The notes under the pieces: generated by a model
What the model was told of the DNA's origin: nothing
Databases searched by the model: none
Seen by the model: only the letters and a program-made list of their open reading frames with translations
Program-made: the position numbers and the translations under genes
Part shown: positions 46,285 through 55,423 of the stretch, piece by piece
Layout of the letters: every line of letters starts with the position of its first letter
Position numbering within the stretch: the stretch's first letter is position 1
Assembly (NCBI GenBank): GCA_018058135.1
Contig: JAGPCK010000001.1
Location: 1-60,616 of the forward strand
Reading direction: 5' to 3'
Source: Bacteroidia bacterium
Lineage (GTDB): Bacteria; Bacteroidota; Bacteroidia; UKL13-3
Length of the DNA stretch: 60,616 nt

Positions 46285-47682
46285 TTAACTTAAGGCGGTT
46301 ACAATCAGGTAAGCTAAAGCTGCCAGTGTAGCACTTACCGGTATAGTAAGAATCCACGCCCACAGCAGGTTTACGGTTACACCCCAGCGTACCGCAGATA
46401 GCCGTTTGGTAGCGCCCACGCCAATAATGGAACCGGTGATGGTATGTGTGGTACTTACCGGGATACCCATTTGCTCCGTCATGAACAAAGTAAGCGCACC
46501 GGAGGTTTCAGCACATACACCTTCCAGTGGTGTAACTTTGGTAATGCGTGTGCCCATGGTTTTAATAATTTTCCATCCGCCACTCATGGTACCTAAACCA
46601 ATGGCTGCGTAACATGCCAAAGGAACCCAATCAGGCATTTGTTTTAAATCAGTAATATCTCCGTTGGCCACCATAGCTGCTGCAATAATGCCCATAACTT
46701 TTTGCGCATCGTTACCACCATGTCCCACACTAAATGCTGCGGAAGAAAGCAGTTGCAGCTTTTTAAACATGTTAGACATTTTAAAGGCTGTAGGTGTTTT
46801 TATTTTCTCTACATACACATAGGCCATCACAAAAATGAGCATGGTTACCATAATGCCGTAAACAAGGTAAGAGTTATCGGCTTTGTTCAGGTCCTTGGCT
46901 ATTTTAGCCTCATCTACATTCGGGTTAATGTTTTGTTTAATGCGAGCAGCCACCTCTTTGTTGCCTAACTCATCGTACTGCTCAATTAATGGTTCAATAG
47001 CCTTCAATTGTGTATTTATAGAATCAAGCTTAGGTTGAGCTTCCGGATTATGAGCCACTTCTTTTTTGATTTTATCTGCCTGCAGGTACTTCGACATGTT
47101 CTCATTCATCTTATTTTGTTCAAATAAGTCAAATGCCCACCAGGTAATAACTGCAGCACCCGCCATAATCGCAATTCGTATCCAGGTATTGCGCATTACG
47201 GTGATTAATGTAATACCCATAGACATGCCCATACCAATAAGCGGAGCAAGAAAAATGAATAACACGGTCTTAAGAATTTTATCCATTGCCACCACATCAC
47301 TCAACACTACCCATCCTTTGGTAAATATGGCGTGCGCAACAGCTGCACCGGCAAAACCACCAATAAGTGTGTGGGAAGATGATGACGGGATTCCGTACCA
47401 CCAGGTAATTAAGTTCCAAGTGATGGCCGCAAGTAAACCTGAAAAAATTACGGTCAAAGTAATAAACTCTGCGTGGACGGTTTTGCCTATTGTGTTGGCT
47501 ACAGCATGGTCTTTAAAAATAAAGAAGGCGATAAAATTAAATATAGCTGCCCATACCACTGCCTGAAACGGAGTGAGTACTTTGGTGGAAACAACAGTAG
47601 CAATGGAATTGGCCGCATCATGAAAACCGTTGATGTAGTCAAATACTAAGGCCAGTATAATAATAATTACAAGAAACGTCAT
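46285..47682 (-). CDS. Inorganic phosphate transporter, Pit family (minus strand)
   Basis: A 465-residue transporter paralogous to the one at 43971. Signatures NGFHDAANSIATVVSTKVLTP and VGHGGNDAQKVMG mark the two halves; a cytosolic loop (about 195-270; EQNKMNENMSKYLQADKIKK ... IKQNINPNVDEAKI) lies between them, and GVCAETSGALTLF with GIPVSTTHTITG closes the transport core. It is the last gene of a minus-strand operon porin-DUF47-Pit, a standard low-affinity phosphate uptake arrangement. Confidence 0.94.
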   Translation of the reverse strand: MTFLVIIIILALVFDYINGFHDAANSIATVVSTKVLTPFQAVVWAAIFNFIAFFIFKDHAVANTIGKTVHAEFITLTVIFSGLLAAITWNLITWWYGIPSSSSHTLIGGFAGAAVAHAIFTKGWVVLSDVVAMDKILKTVLFIFLAPLIGMGMSMGITLITVMRNTWIRIAIMAGAAVITWWAFDLFEQNKMNENMSKYLQADKIKKEVAHNPEAQPKLDSINTQLKAIEPLIEQYDELGNKEVAARIKQNINPNVDEAKIAKDLNKADNSYLVYGIMVTMLIFVMAYVYVEKIKTPTAFKMSNMFKKLQLLSSAAFSVGHGGNDAQKVMGIIAAAMVANGDITDLKQMPDWVPLACYAAIGLGTMSGGWKIIKTMGTRITKVTPLEGVCAETSGALTLFMTEQMGIPVSTTHTITGSIIGVGATKRLSAVRWGVTVNLLWAWILTIPVSATLAALAYLIVTALS

Positions 47683-47691
47683 TGCAGTGGG

Positions 47692-48339
47692 TTAAGCGTA
47701 TTTTACAACAATGGATTCAATCACGTTGGCTGCATCTTCAAACTTATCAGTAGCAATTTCCATTACCTGATAAATCTCCCGCTTTTTGATAAGTTCTTTT
47801 ACATCCGTTTCTGTTTCAAACAAACGCTCAATGCACATATCAAACACATCGTCTGCCTGATTTTCGTAGCTGTTTACTTTAATTACCGCTTCTGTAATAC
47901 TTTGAATATTGCGCATATTACGCAGTTCCAACACTGCTGTTTTTACCTGATCGGATCCTTGGCGGATAATCTCCGCCATTTTCTGAATACCGCTATCGTT
48001 AGGATTTACTTTATAAAAGTTAATCTTTTTAGCTGAGGCATAGATGTAATCACAAATATCATCCAATGCGATGGCGAGGTAGTGAATATCTTCACGGTCA
48101 AAGGGGGTAATAAAGTTTTTACCCAACTCCTGAAATATCTGATGTGTTAATTCATCATTTTTATGCTCCAGATTTTCGAGTTGTTTAATCAACACTCCGC
48201 GTTTATCAAAATCAGGCTCTGCTACAACATCGGTAATAAGTTTGCCCATTTCTGAAACGTTCATGGCAACTGATTCGAACAAAGAGAAAAACACCCTGTC
48301 TTTGGGTAAGAAAATCTGTAAAATGCTGTTAAGGCTCAT
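47692..48339 (-). CDS. DUF47 family PhoU-like phosphate transport regulator
   Basis: A 215-residue all-helical cytosolic protein of the DUF47/PhoU-like type: ILQIFLPKDRVFFSLFESVA, ENLEHKNDELTHQIFQELGKNFITPFDREDIHYLAIALDDICDYIYAS and VNSYENQADDVFDM. Such proteins pair with Pit transporters and are thought to control them. The gene lies 9 bp upstream of the Pit gene and 25 bp after the porin. Confidence 0.92.
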   Translation of the reverse strand: MSLNSILQIFLPKDRVFFSLFESVAMNVSEMGKLITDVVAEPDFDKRGVLIKQLENLEHKNDELTHQIFQELGKNFITPFDREDIHYLAIALDDICDYIYASAKKINFYKVNPNDSGIQKMAEIIRQGSDQVKTAVLELRNMRNIQSITEAVIKVNSYENQADDVFDMCIERLFETETDVKELIKKREIYQVMEIATDKFEDAANVIESIVVKYA

Positions 48340-48364
48340 TAGTATGTTATTAAAGTTTTGTTTG

Positions 48365-49540
48365 TTAAATACCCATTTCTACCTGAAAACGAATGCTCCA
48401 GTTATTTTTTGCCGGTGCATCAACTACATTCTTATAGGTTAAATCAGTTTGCAATTTTAAGCGATGTCCTTTTAAATATTTACCAACTCCCAGCGCATAA
48501 TAATCCGTTTTTGCTTCTTTTAGCTTTGTATCACCCAGCGGATGCAGAACTGTGTAACGTCCTACAATAGAAAATTTATTTTTAAAAACGTAGCTCAGGT
48601 CACTATTAAAACCATTTCCTGAAAATACATAAGCACTGTTTCCTGAAGTATCTTTAGTAATAGGACTTCCTGTGTACCGTTGAGCCAACTCGCTGCTCCA
48701 TGCCCATCCTTTGTATTTAAAGACAAAATCAAAGTAGGTACTGCGAATATCGCGCGGTTCATATAGCACCTTACCAATACTCCCTCCAGTTCGTGTAGCA
48801 TTTTCATTGTAGCTGAAAGCTCCGGCCAAGGCAAGTTTGGGTTTCTTCTCTCGCTCTAGGTCACCCTCAAAATAATCTCCTCCATTGGTAAAATTTCCGA
48901 AGGGATATATTTCTACACGACCTGAATAAGCCAGTGCATCAGTCTTTTCTATGTTCCTGCCATTACCACCTGTTATTGCACCTCTGGCTGAATAGTATAT
49001 TTTGCCTATTTTATTGTTGTAATAAACGTTAAACCCGTAATCGCGGTCAACTTGAAATACGCTATTAAAGTTGGACCGGTCAGGCATCTGCAAATCACCT
49101 GATGAAACAAGTCGTTGACGATTGCCGGGAAGTTTACTTTGCCCCAAACCAAACTGAAGGTTTTTATTTGGCCTGTAAAAGGCCATTGCATCACGAATAA
49201 CATTGGGAAATGAAGTATTATCCCAATCCATATCACCTCTGGAAAAAGATAGTTGAATCACATAGGTAAATTTAGGGTTGTATACAAATCCGTCTAAGCG
49301 TAACCTTAACCTGCGCACTACAGCCTCCCACTCGTGCGTGCTGAGGTCTTTATCCGAAACGGTACTCATCCCAAACCTGTTTTGCATCCTGAATCGCAAA
49401 TTTAAAGAGAAGGAACTATCCTGTGGGGTAATGTTAAGTCCTTTAGACGAGGAGAAATAAGGAATTGGGTTGTCAATGTGTTGAGCCAATGCCGGAAAGC
49501 CGAAAATCAAAGTAAAAACAATCGGTAAATATTTTTTCAT
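48365..49540 (-). CDS. Phosphate-selective porin O/P family outer-membrane protein
   Basis: A 391-residue outer-membrane barrel. ATG 49540 gives the signal peptide MKKYLPIVFTLIFGFPALAQ; an upstream in-frame start adds only non-signal residues. The barrel pattern with LRFRMQNRFGMS, RRLRLRLDGFVYNPKFTYVIQLSF and FGLGQSKLPGNRQR is typical of the OprP/OprO-type porin family, and the C-terminus ends in a strand NNWSIRFQVEMGI. First gene of the operon with DUF47 and Pit. Confidence 0.9.
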   Translation of the reverse strand: MKKYLPIVFTLIFGFPALAQHIDNPIPYFSSSKGLNITPQDSSFSLNLRFRMQNRFGMSTVSDKDLSTHEWEAVVRRLRLRLDGFVYNPKFTYVIQLSFSRGDMDWDNTSFPNVIRDAMAFYRPNKNLQFGLGQSKLPGNRQRLVSSGDLQMPDRSNFNSVFQVDRDYGFNVYYNNKIGKIYYSARGAITGGNGRNIEKTDALAYSGRVEIYPFGNFTNGGDYFEGDLEREKKPKLALAGAFSYNENATRTGGSIGKVLYEPRDIRSTYFDFVFKYKGWAWSSELAQRYTGSPITKDTSGNSAYVFSGNGFNSDLSYVFKNKFSIVGRYTVLHPLGDTKLKEAKTDYYALGVGKYLKGHRLKLQTDLTYKNVVDAPAKNNWSIRFQVEMGI

Positions 49541-49557
49541 CTTGCTGAATTTTGGTG

Positions 49558-49565
49558 CAAGAATA
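49558..49565 (-). promoter_or_regulatory. Promoter box candidate of the porin operon
   Basis: On the minus strand TATTCTTG followed by C, one mismatch from TAnnTTTG, 17 bp before the porin ATG. The candidate Pho box lies 9 bp upstream of it. Confidence 0.45.
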
Positions 49566-49574
49566 TTATGCATG

Positions 49575-49591
49575 TGTTAAGAGAATGTTAA
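49575..49591 (-). promoter_or_regulatory. Candidate Pho box upstream of the porin-DUF47-Pit operon
   Basis: On the coding (minus) strand TTAACA-TTCTC-TTAACA, a direct repeat of 11-bp period; a third TTAACA stands further upstream (49609-49614). The 11-bp repeat spacing is that of PhoB-type response regulator sites. A near-identical repeat precedes the other Pit gene at 43908. Confidence 0.55.
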
Positions 49592-49670
49592 ATGATATAT
49601 TAAGTTAATGTTAAATTAACTTTTGATTAGCGCTGGAGAAACAATTATTTTACCTAACCCCTCCTAAAAT

Positions 49671-49717
49671 ACCAAGACCCCAATCAGTCTGAATCTGATC
49701 GGGGTCTCATTTTGGTA
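49671..49717. terminator. Terminator hairpin downstream of the lamin-tail protein gene
   Basis: Arms AGACCCC.ATCAG and CTGAT.GGGGTCT (one mismatch) around TCTGAAT, flanked by ACCAA and TTTTGGT which extend the stem. It lies 18 bp after the stop of the minus-strand gene that follows. Confidence 0.7.
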
Positions 49718-49734
49718 TACAAAAATGATATATG

Positions 49735-51336
49735 CTATTTTTGAATAATGAGTTGTTGCTTGTATACAGCTCCCTGAGTATCACGGGCAATCAGCCAGTA
49801 ATTGCCATTGGCCAGGTGATTCACATCAACAGATCCCGAAAAATGTTCAATGGAAGTGGTGAGTTGCTTTCTGCCCAGTACATCAAAGATCTCTACAGTA
49901 AAATGTTCTGAGCGTTCATTACGGAGATTAATGTATCCGGCAGATGGGTTGGGATACAGAAAGAATGAATGCTTGGCAGCATTGTCTTTTAAGCCGCTAG
50001 GGAAACAACCTTTACCGGGGTTGGCCCAAATAGAATCACCCAGCGCAGTTTTGCCAACATAGTCGATTGAGCGGGTCCACACCTGTGGTAAAGAATTATT
50101 GGCTGACCAAGGATAACAATTGGAAAGGGAGTAACCGTCTCCGTCAGCCAAGGTATCCCAAGGAAGTGCATTGTTGTATTCCACAGAATCAATGTGCTGG
50201 TCAACGGTATTTTCAATTACAATTTCTTCGCCTGAATTACTCAGGCTGCCACTGGTCCATTGCAATGCAGGCACATTAAAAAATGCTCTGATGGCTGCAG
50301 AGTCCTGAGCTACTATCAGGTATTGGCCGGGATTAAGTGTCATTTGAGGAAACACAAATGAAACACCGTCTTTGATCTTGTAACCGCCCATTATAGCCGT
50401 GGTTGACCCTGCGTTATACAATTCGATAAACTCCAGTGGAACAGTATCGGGTGGATTGAACATTATCTCACTAATTTGCACATTGGCAACAGTGGTGTTA
50501 CTCACAAGTGTGAAATTAGAGGTATTCATCACATTGCCTGAAATGTCCTGAACCCCACTTATAGTCAAATTATAAAACTCACCCTGATTGAGTGCATTGG
50601 CCAGGTTAAGCGTAACCACGTTATTTGATTCAGTGGCAGAAGAGATGGTACCTAAACCTGCATAATTGCTGATAGTGGTAGCGGTTGTAGTATTCAACGG
50701 CTCATCAAAAGTTACCTGTACCTGTGTTGGATTTACTAATTTGGCCCTCACGGCAACCGGAGGAAAGGCATCAGCACTGGCACCGTAAAGTTTAATATCG
50801 TCAATGGCTGCGTAATCACTGCCTCCGTTTTGACGGGCAACAAACCGAATGCGAATTTGCTGTGCATTGGCCGGGGCAGCAACGGTAACTGTTTCCCACT
50901 GCTGGGTGTTACTGCGCAATTCTACCAGCTGAGATGTCCAGGTGGTGCCGTTGTTATACTCCACAATGTAACCCAGTGTATCGCTGTTGTCAAACCCGAA
51001 GGTGTAATACTTGAATCTTAAGAATGCCCGTGGATAAGCACTTATATCTACAGCAGGAAATGTAAGTGTGTGCCTGAAATCTCCACCACCACATCCTCCG
51101 TTATCCAAATCATTCATTCCCCAGAAACGACTGCCATCTATCGGAGAAAGAATATCGAACAACCGTGTGGTATCGCTCCAGGTATCGTCTCCTGTGCAAT
51201 TGTATTTAGGCGGGAATACACTGTAGCTCCAGTTATCAGCTCCGCCCTCAAAGCTCTGCCAGTTAAGCAGTGTTTGCCCAAAGGATGAAAAGGGCGCAAC
51301 CAGACCTACAATCAATAGTAATTTTAAAACTCTCAT
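49735..51336 (-). CDS. Secreted lamin-tail-domain protein with T9SS sorting domain
   Basis: A 533-residue exported protein (signal peptide to about SSFGQ, residue 21). Residues 25-190 form a jelly-roll/MAM-like module (SFEGGADNWSY, AYPRAFLRFKYYTFGFDNSDTLGYIVEYNNG, RIRFVARQNGGSDYAAIDDIKLYG); 195-285 an Ig-like domain with VQVTFDEPLN; 290-400 a lamin-tail domain (VQISEIMFNPPDTVPLEFIELYNAG). The C-terminal FFLYPNPSAGYINLRNERSE ... QQLIIQK is a T9SS domain. It may bind or attach to extracellular DNA or polymers; no catalytic motif is seen. Confidence 0.86.
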   Translation of the reverse strand: MRVLKLLLIVGLVAPFSSFGQTLLNWQSFEGGADNWSYSVFPPKYNCTGDDTWSDTTRLFDILSPIDGSRFWGMNDLDNGGCGGGDFRHTLTFPAVDISAYPRAFLRFKYYTFGFDNSDTLGYIVEYNNGTTWTSQLVELRSNTQQWETVTVAAPANAQQIRIRFVARQNGGSDYAAIDDIKLYGASADAFPPVAVRAKLVNPTQVQVTFDEPLNTTTATTISNYAGLGTISSATESNNVVTLNLANALNQGEFYNLTISGVQDISGNVMNTSNFTLVSNTTVANVQISEIMFNPPDTVPLEFIELYNAGSTTAIMGGYKIKDGVSFVFPQMTLNPGQYLIVAQDSAAIRAFFNVPALQWTSGSLSNSGEEIVIENTVDQHIDSVEYNNALPWDTLADGDGYSLSNCYPWSANNSLPQVWTRSIDYVGKTALGDSIWANPGKGCFPSGLKDNAAKHSFFLYPNPSAGYINLRNERSEHFTVEIFDVLGRKQLTTSIEHFSGSVDVNHLANGNYWLIARDTQGAVYKQQLIIQK

Positions 51337-51459
51337 AACAATTTATTTACGCCAAAAATATAGAACCTTTACCTAATACACCACTTTTATACCGAAACTT
51401 TTTGGGGTATTTTGCGCTTTGCATATATATTTACACCTCAGACCAAACCCAATACGCTT

Positions 51460-53358
51460 ATGTACAGAGGATACTCATCGCTTCACCAGTTTCTGAGAAA
51501 GTCAGCCACTGAGATAAAAACAATGGACAGCACCTACCTGCTGGCCAATAACGGAAGCGGATACCAACCCATAACTTACCGCGAAGCTTTTGAACAACTG
51601 AATGCAGTTTCAGCCTATTTGGTAAATCTGGGTTTCAGAAAGGGGCAACGGGCCGGCCTTATAGTTGACAATTGCCCCCAGTACTACTACTTCGATCAGG
51701 GCATTCAGCAAATAGGGGCCATCAACGTATCCATCTACCCCACCTTAAGCGAAAAGGAAATTGAATACATTATTAATGATTCCGGACTAAGGGTTCTTCT
51801 GGTGGGCACACATTTCCTGCTCAAAAAAATAGTTAAGATTGAAGCCAACTGTCCTACTCTCGAAAAAATTATTCCGTTGTTTGATGATTACAGCAACATC
51901 TCAACTTCGCCTAAAATAATCTCCTACACCAAAATGATTGAAGAGGGTAAGGTGATGTACCCTCAACTGAAAGGTAAAATTGAAGAGTTGTATACCGCCA
52001 TCGAAACCTCCGATTTGGCTGCCTTTATTTATACCTCCGGTACTACGGGAATACCCAAGGGTGTAATGCTCACACATGAAAATTTTATGAGCAATGCCAT
52101 CACCGCTAAAATGCTGGTGCCGGCTGTAGATGAAACCGACCGGTTTTTATCTTTTCTGCCTTTGAGCCATGTGTATGAACGACTGGCCACCTATTACCTC
52201 AGTTCGTACATTGGGGCAGAAGTGGCCTTTGCACAAAATCTGGAATCTATTGTACGCAACGTGGGCGAGGTTCATCCTACCTTAATGGCCTGCGTGCCGC
52301 GCTTGCTGGAAAGAATTGAAGAACGCGTAAAGAAAAACGCCACCGCACAGGGAGGTATAAAAGCTAAAATATTCTGGTGGGCACTGGGCGTGGGTGAAGA
52401 ATACAGAAAAGTAGCAGAGTCGGGAGGCAAAGCCGGACTGGTACTCTCTGCTCAACATGCATTGGCAGAGAAACTGGTGTTCAGCAAAATCAAGGAACGT
52501 TTAGGTGGAAAATTGAAACTGTTTGTTTCCGGTGGCGGACCACTGCCTCAGCATGTGGGTGAGTTTTTCGGCAACATTGGCATACGCATTCAGGAAGGTT
52601 ACGGACTAACCGAAACTTCTCCGTTTGTTACAGTGAATGAATTTCACCGACAAGTATATGGTACAACAGGTCGCGTAGCTGTTGAGCAACAAGTAGCCAT
52701 ACAGGACCTCGAAAGCGGAAAAATAATTACAGTTCAAACTTTTGATAATTTTAATCCGGAGTTTGAAAGTGGTGAGGGTGAAATTCTGATTAAAGGTCCC
52801 AACGTAATGAGGGGATACTGGAACAAACCGGAAGATACTGCTGCAGTTTTTGATGCAGACGGCTGGTTTCACACCGGTGACGTAGGCAAGTTTCACAAAG
52901 GTTACCTCAAAATTACCGACCGTATCAAAAACATGATTGTAAATTCATTTGGGAAAAACGTGTACCCTACACCCATTGAAAACACTTTGTTGCTGAGCCC
53001 CAAGATTGAGCAAATACTCATTATTGGCGACCGCAGAGAGTACCTCACCGCCATTATTGTTCCCAACATGGAAGAACTGAAAGAACACTTTAAGCTTACT
53101 GATGAGTTCTTTCAAAATGCAGATCCGTTTATTCGCGAAGAAGAAATCATCAAGTGGATAGGTGAAGACATTAAAAAACTCTCTGTAAGATTATCCAAGT
53201 TTGAGCGCCTGCGCGATTTCCTTATTAAACGCACTGCTTTTAGTATTGAGGCCGGAGAAATGACGCCCAAACTTTCCATCAAACGCAAAGTGGTGGAAGA
53301 AATGTATGCCAAAGACGTGGAGCAAATGTATGCGGTGAGTCTTTGTCCGTTGGATTAA
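51460..53358 (+). CDS. Long-chain fatty acid-CoA ligase (AMP-forming)
   Basis: Activates fatty acids with ATP and CoA. ATG 51460 (MYRGYSSLHQFL) is preferred over a TTG start at 51412 that overlaps a promoter-like TATTTTGC. The 632-residue enzyme has the AMP-binding P-loop FIYTSGTTGIPKGVMLTHEN, the FLPLSHVYERL motif of long-chain ACS, GYGLTETSP, the GDVGKF and DRIKNMIVNSFGKNVYP hinge and a C-terminal Lys in MTPKLSIKRK. Confidence 0.94.
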   Translation: MYRGYSSLHQFLRKSATEIKTMDSTYLLANNGSGYQPITYREAFEQLNAVSAYLVNLGFRKGQRAGLIVDNCPQYYYFDQGIQQIGAINVSIYPTLSEKEIEYIINDSGLRVLLVGTHFLLKKIVKIEANCPTLEKIIPLFDDYSNISTSPKIISYTKMIEEGKVMYPQLKGKIEELYTAIETSDLAAFIYTSGTTGIPKGVMLTHENFMSNAITAKMLVPAVDETDRFLSFLPLSHVYERLATYYLSSYIGAEVAFAQNLESIVRNVGEVHPTLMACVPRLLERIEERVKKNATAQGGIKAKIFWWALGVGEEYRKVAESGGKAGLVLSAQHALAEKLVFSKIKERLGGKLKLFVSGGGPLPQHVGEFFGNIGIRIQEGYGLTETSPFVTVNEFHRQVYGTTGRVAVEQQVAIQDLESGKIITVQTFDNFNPEFESGEGEILIKGPNVMRGYWNKPEDTAAVFDADGWFHTGDVGKFHKGYLKITDRIKNMIVNSFGKNVYPTPIENTLLLSPKIEQILIIGDRREYLTAIIVPNMEELKEHFKLTDEFFQNADPFIREEEIIKWIGEDIKKLSVRLSKFERLRDFLIKRTAFSIEAGEMTPKLSIKRKVVEEMYAKDVEQMYAVSLCPLD

Positions 53359-53559
53359 TGCAGTTGTTGTGTTGATGGTATAAAACGATGTTGTGGCAGG
53401 ATAAATATCCTGCGGTAAGCTGGTGCTTCTTATAATGTTACTTGGAAGAAGTGAGGATGAATATCCTCACTGACTAGTACTTATACAGCAACAAATAATA
53501 TGTAAGCTTCTCTTATATTTCGTTCTGTTTAGATAAAAAATCTCACCCTCTGAATCCTT
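53359..53559. other. Intergenic stretch with a REP-like pair of palindromes
   Basis: Two short hairpins share the core GGATnAATATCC: GCAGGAT-AAAT-ATCCTGC at 53396-53413 and GTGAGGAT-GAAT-ATCCTCAC at 53451-53470, 37 bp apart. They lie between two convergent genes, neither followed by a T-run. The paired design resembles REP elements more than simple terminators. Confidence 0.6.
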
Positions 53560-54333
53560 CTATTTTGAGACACTAACAGTTTTTTCTCCAAATTGATCCG
53601 CGTTTAATAATAATGACATCAAGATATTCATTTTAGGAGATACGCCATGCTTGCATAATGTAAATTCCGAAGACAATCTGTTTCTATCATTTTCCTCAAT
53701 CGTCAGTTTTGCTCTCGGCATATCAGCCCAATCCATTCGAGGGCACGCAAGTAAATCAGAGCTATTCATGGTTCTTAAAACACTATAAATGACTTGTAGA
53801 TATTCTTTTTCCAGCAATTGATGACTTACATAGTATGGTTTATTTTCAAACATTGAAAAAGAGAATTTGTCGAGAGTGTCAGAGTTAATAAACAGCTTAG
53901 TGTAAGCTACTTTTGACCCAACAAGTTCAAAGTTTATTTTTTGTTGCTCATGGGAATATTCTTTTAACAATGGGACTGAATCAACAAAATAGTATTCAGT
54001 GCCAGAGATAAAAATACTTTTCTCGTTTGCTGTTCTAATTGGGAAAAAGATAGTGTGATAATCATGAATGACTCTTCTTTGTAATACTCGATTAGGGTTA
54101 ATAAAATCGATTTCAAACCGTTTTTTCAAGTATAATGAGTCATGTCTGTCCGCTACTATTCTGTAGAATGAGTCATTTAAAATACAGAGATCATTAACCA
54201 CCAATAGTGTTTTTCCTTCTGAATTTACCCAAATACAGTTTTGTATTTGGGGAGCAATCTTTTGCTCCACGGTATTAGTATTGGTGACGCAACCACTCAA
54301 GAGCAATAACAACGACAATAATATTCTCATCAC
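53560..54333 (-). CDS. Lipoprotein of unknown function
   Basis: A 257-residue protein with lipoprotein signal LLSLLLLLSGCVTN (lipid Cys15). The body begins with NCIWVNSEGKTLLVVNDLCILNDSFYRIV and contains YYVSHQLLEKEYLQVIYSVLRTM and, near the end, RAKLTIEENDRNRLSSEF. No family is recognised. Base use is more A/T-rich than in the flanking ligase and phosphatase genes. It is a single gene. Confidence 0.6.
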   Translation of the reverse strand: MMRILLSLLLLLSGCVTNTNTVEQKIAPQIQNCIWVNSEGKTLLVVNDLCILNDSFYRIVADRHDSLYLKKRFEIDFINPNRVLQRRVIHDYHTIFFPIRTANEKSIFISGTEYYFVDSVPLLKEYSHEQQKINFELVGSKVAYTKLFINSDTLDKFSFSMFENKPYYVSHQLLEKEYLQVIYSVLRTMNSSDLLACPRMDWADMPRAKLTIEENDRNRLSSEFTLCKHGVSPKMNILMSLLLNADQFGEKTVSVSK

Positions 54334-54497
54334 TTTTAAGTATAACCACTAACTCGTCAACGTTTGCAACGCGAATGTATGAGTTTGGTTGATTGATTGA
54401 AAGTAAATTTTAGTGCTTGTTTATTTACTTCGTTCATGAGATTGCTTCACTAAGTTGCAACAATCACTCATCAAGTATCCGCTAGGTAATACATTCC

Positions 54498-55115
54498 TTA
54501 AAAACCCTTTAGTATACCTGTTACCGGTATATCCAGCAATCGGGTTTTAATACCCATCTGCGCAGGTGCAATGAGGTTGGGTGGGGTATCATCAATAAAC
54601 AGGGTTTCTTCTGCCACAAGGCCGGCATCCTGCAAAACAAACTCATACACCTCTGGATGGGGTTTACGTAAACCTATTTCATGCGAATAGTATGCTTTCT
54701 CAAACAAACTGTGCCAATGAGAAAGTCCAAAATTTTTGTCAATGGTATGCCAAAATTCAGTAGCGTGAATAATGTTGGTGTTGCTCAACAGAAAAATTCG
54801 GTATTTACCCTGCAAACGCTCCAACAACTGTATGCGCTCCAAAGGTAAATCGAGCAACATGGCATTCCAGGCTTTTTGCAATACTTCATCCGGGTGATGG
54901 AGGCCCGTTAATTTTCGTATAGCAGCATAAAATTCTTGCGGTGTAATTTTGCCGGTTTCCAGTAAGTCAAAAGTCTCCTCCTGCTTCAATTGCCCGAAGT
55001 GCACATCAATATCATACCCCAACTGTTTAAATGCATCAGAGGTAAGTTTGTAGTCAATGTTGAGCAAAACTGCGCCAAAATCGAAGATGATATTTTTTAT
55101 TCCTGTTGAATCCAT
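54498..55115 (-). CDS. HAD-family hydrolase
   Basis: A 205-residue haloacid dehalogenase-like phosphatase (HAD-IA). Motif I is IIFDFGAVLLNID, motif II LLSNTN, motif III Lys in GLRKPHPEVYEF and motif IV LFIDDTPPNL. In motif I the second Asp of DxD is Gly, as in the YihX-type subgroup. A cap domain covers residues 15-85. It probably dephosphorylates a small sugar phosphate; the substrate is not indicated by neighbours. Confidence 0.9.
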   Translation of the reverse strand: MDSTGIKNIIFDFGAVLLNIDYKLTSDAFKQLGYDIDVHFGQLKQEETFDLLETGKITPQEFYAAIRKLTGLHHPDEVLQKAWNAMLLDLPLERIQLLERLQGKYRIFLLSNTNIIHATEFWHTIDKNFGLSHWHSLFEKAYYSHEIGLRKPHPEVYEFVLQDAGLVAEETLFIDDTPPNLIAPAQMGIKTRLLDIPVTGILKGF

Positions 55116-55136
55116 GAGACCAAATTATATAAAAGC

Positions 55137-55168
55137 AAAAAAACCACACGGAGTCGTATGGTCTTTTT
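55137..55168 (-). terminator. Terminator downstream of the tRNA
   Basis: On the minus strand ACCATACG-ACTC-CGTGTGGT (one mismatch) followed by a run of T, 8 bp after the 3' end of the tRNA. Confidence 0.65.
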
Positions 55169-55175
55169 GCTGTAG

Positions 55176-55249
55176 TGGGCCCACCTGGGCTCGAACCAGG
55201 GACCCTCTGATTATGAGTCAGATGCTCTAACCGACTGAGCTATAGGCCC
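55176..55249 (-). tRNA. tRNA with CAU anticodon (Met or lysidine-type Ile2)
   Basis: On the minus strand a 74-nt cloverleaf starting GGGCCTATAGCTCAG with D-loop GTCGGTTA, anticodon stem TCTGA/TCAGA around CTCATAA, T-arm CCTGG-TTCGAGC-CCAGG and acceptor end TGGGCCCA. Acceptor stem pairs with one T-G. No CCA is encoded. CAU can be elongator Met or Ile2; the initiator is unlikely because the first acceptor pair G-C is complete. Choice between Met and Ile2 needs tRNA scoring. Confidence 0.93.
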
Positions 55250-55411
55250 TGTTTGTTTAGCTTGTTGCATCACAAACGGGACGCGAAAATACTCCTTTCG
55301 GGTAAATTTTCAAATACTCTGTTTACTTATCTTCACGTATCGGGCGCTTGCGGAGATTTTCTTAAGCAAATTCCTCTACCGGGTTACCACAATATTTATC
55401 AGCAGATTACT

Positions 55412-55419
55412 TACTTTTG
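55412..55419 (+). promoter_or_regulatory. TAnnTTTG promoter box of purS
   Basis: TACTTTTG followed by C, only 4 bp before the purS ATG, implying a leaderless or nearly leaderless message. Confidence 0.6.
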
Positions 55420-55423
55420 CACC

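Noticed and set aside
54334..54497. Imperfect inverted repeat with GTTGCAAC-like motifs in the 165-bp gap, reminiscent of a recombination site
   Set aside because: The arms are short and mismatched, there is no integron integrase or cassette array, and no second copy was seen in the window.
55176..55249. tRNA as an integration site for a mobile element
   Set aside because: No repeated tRNA 3' end and no integrase or phage gene within reach on either side.
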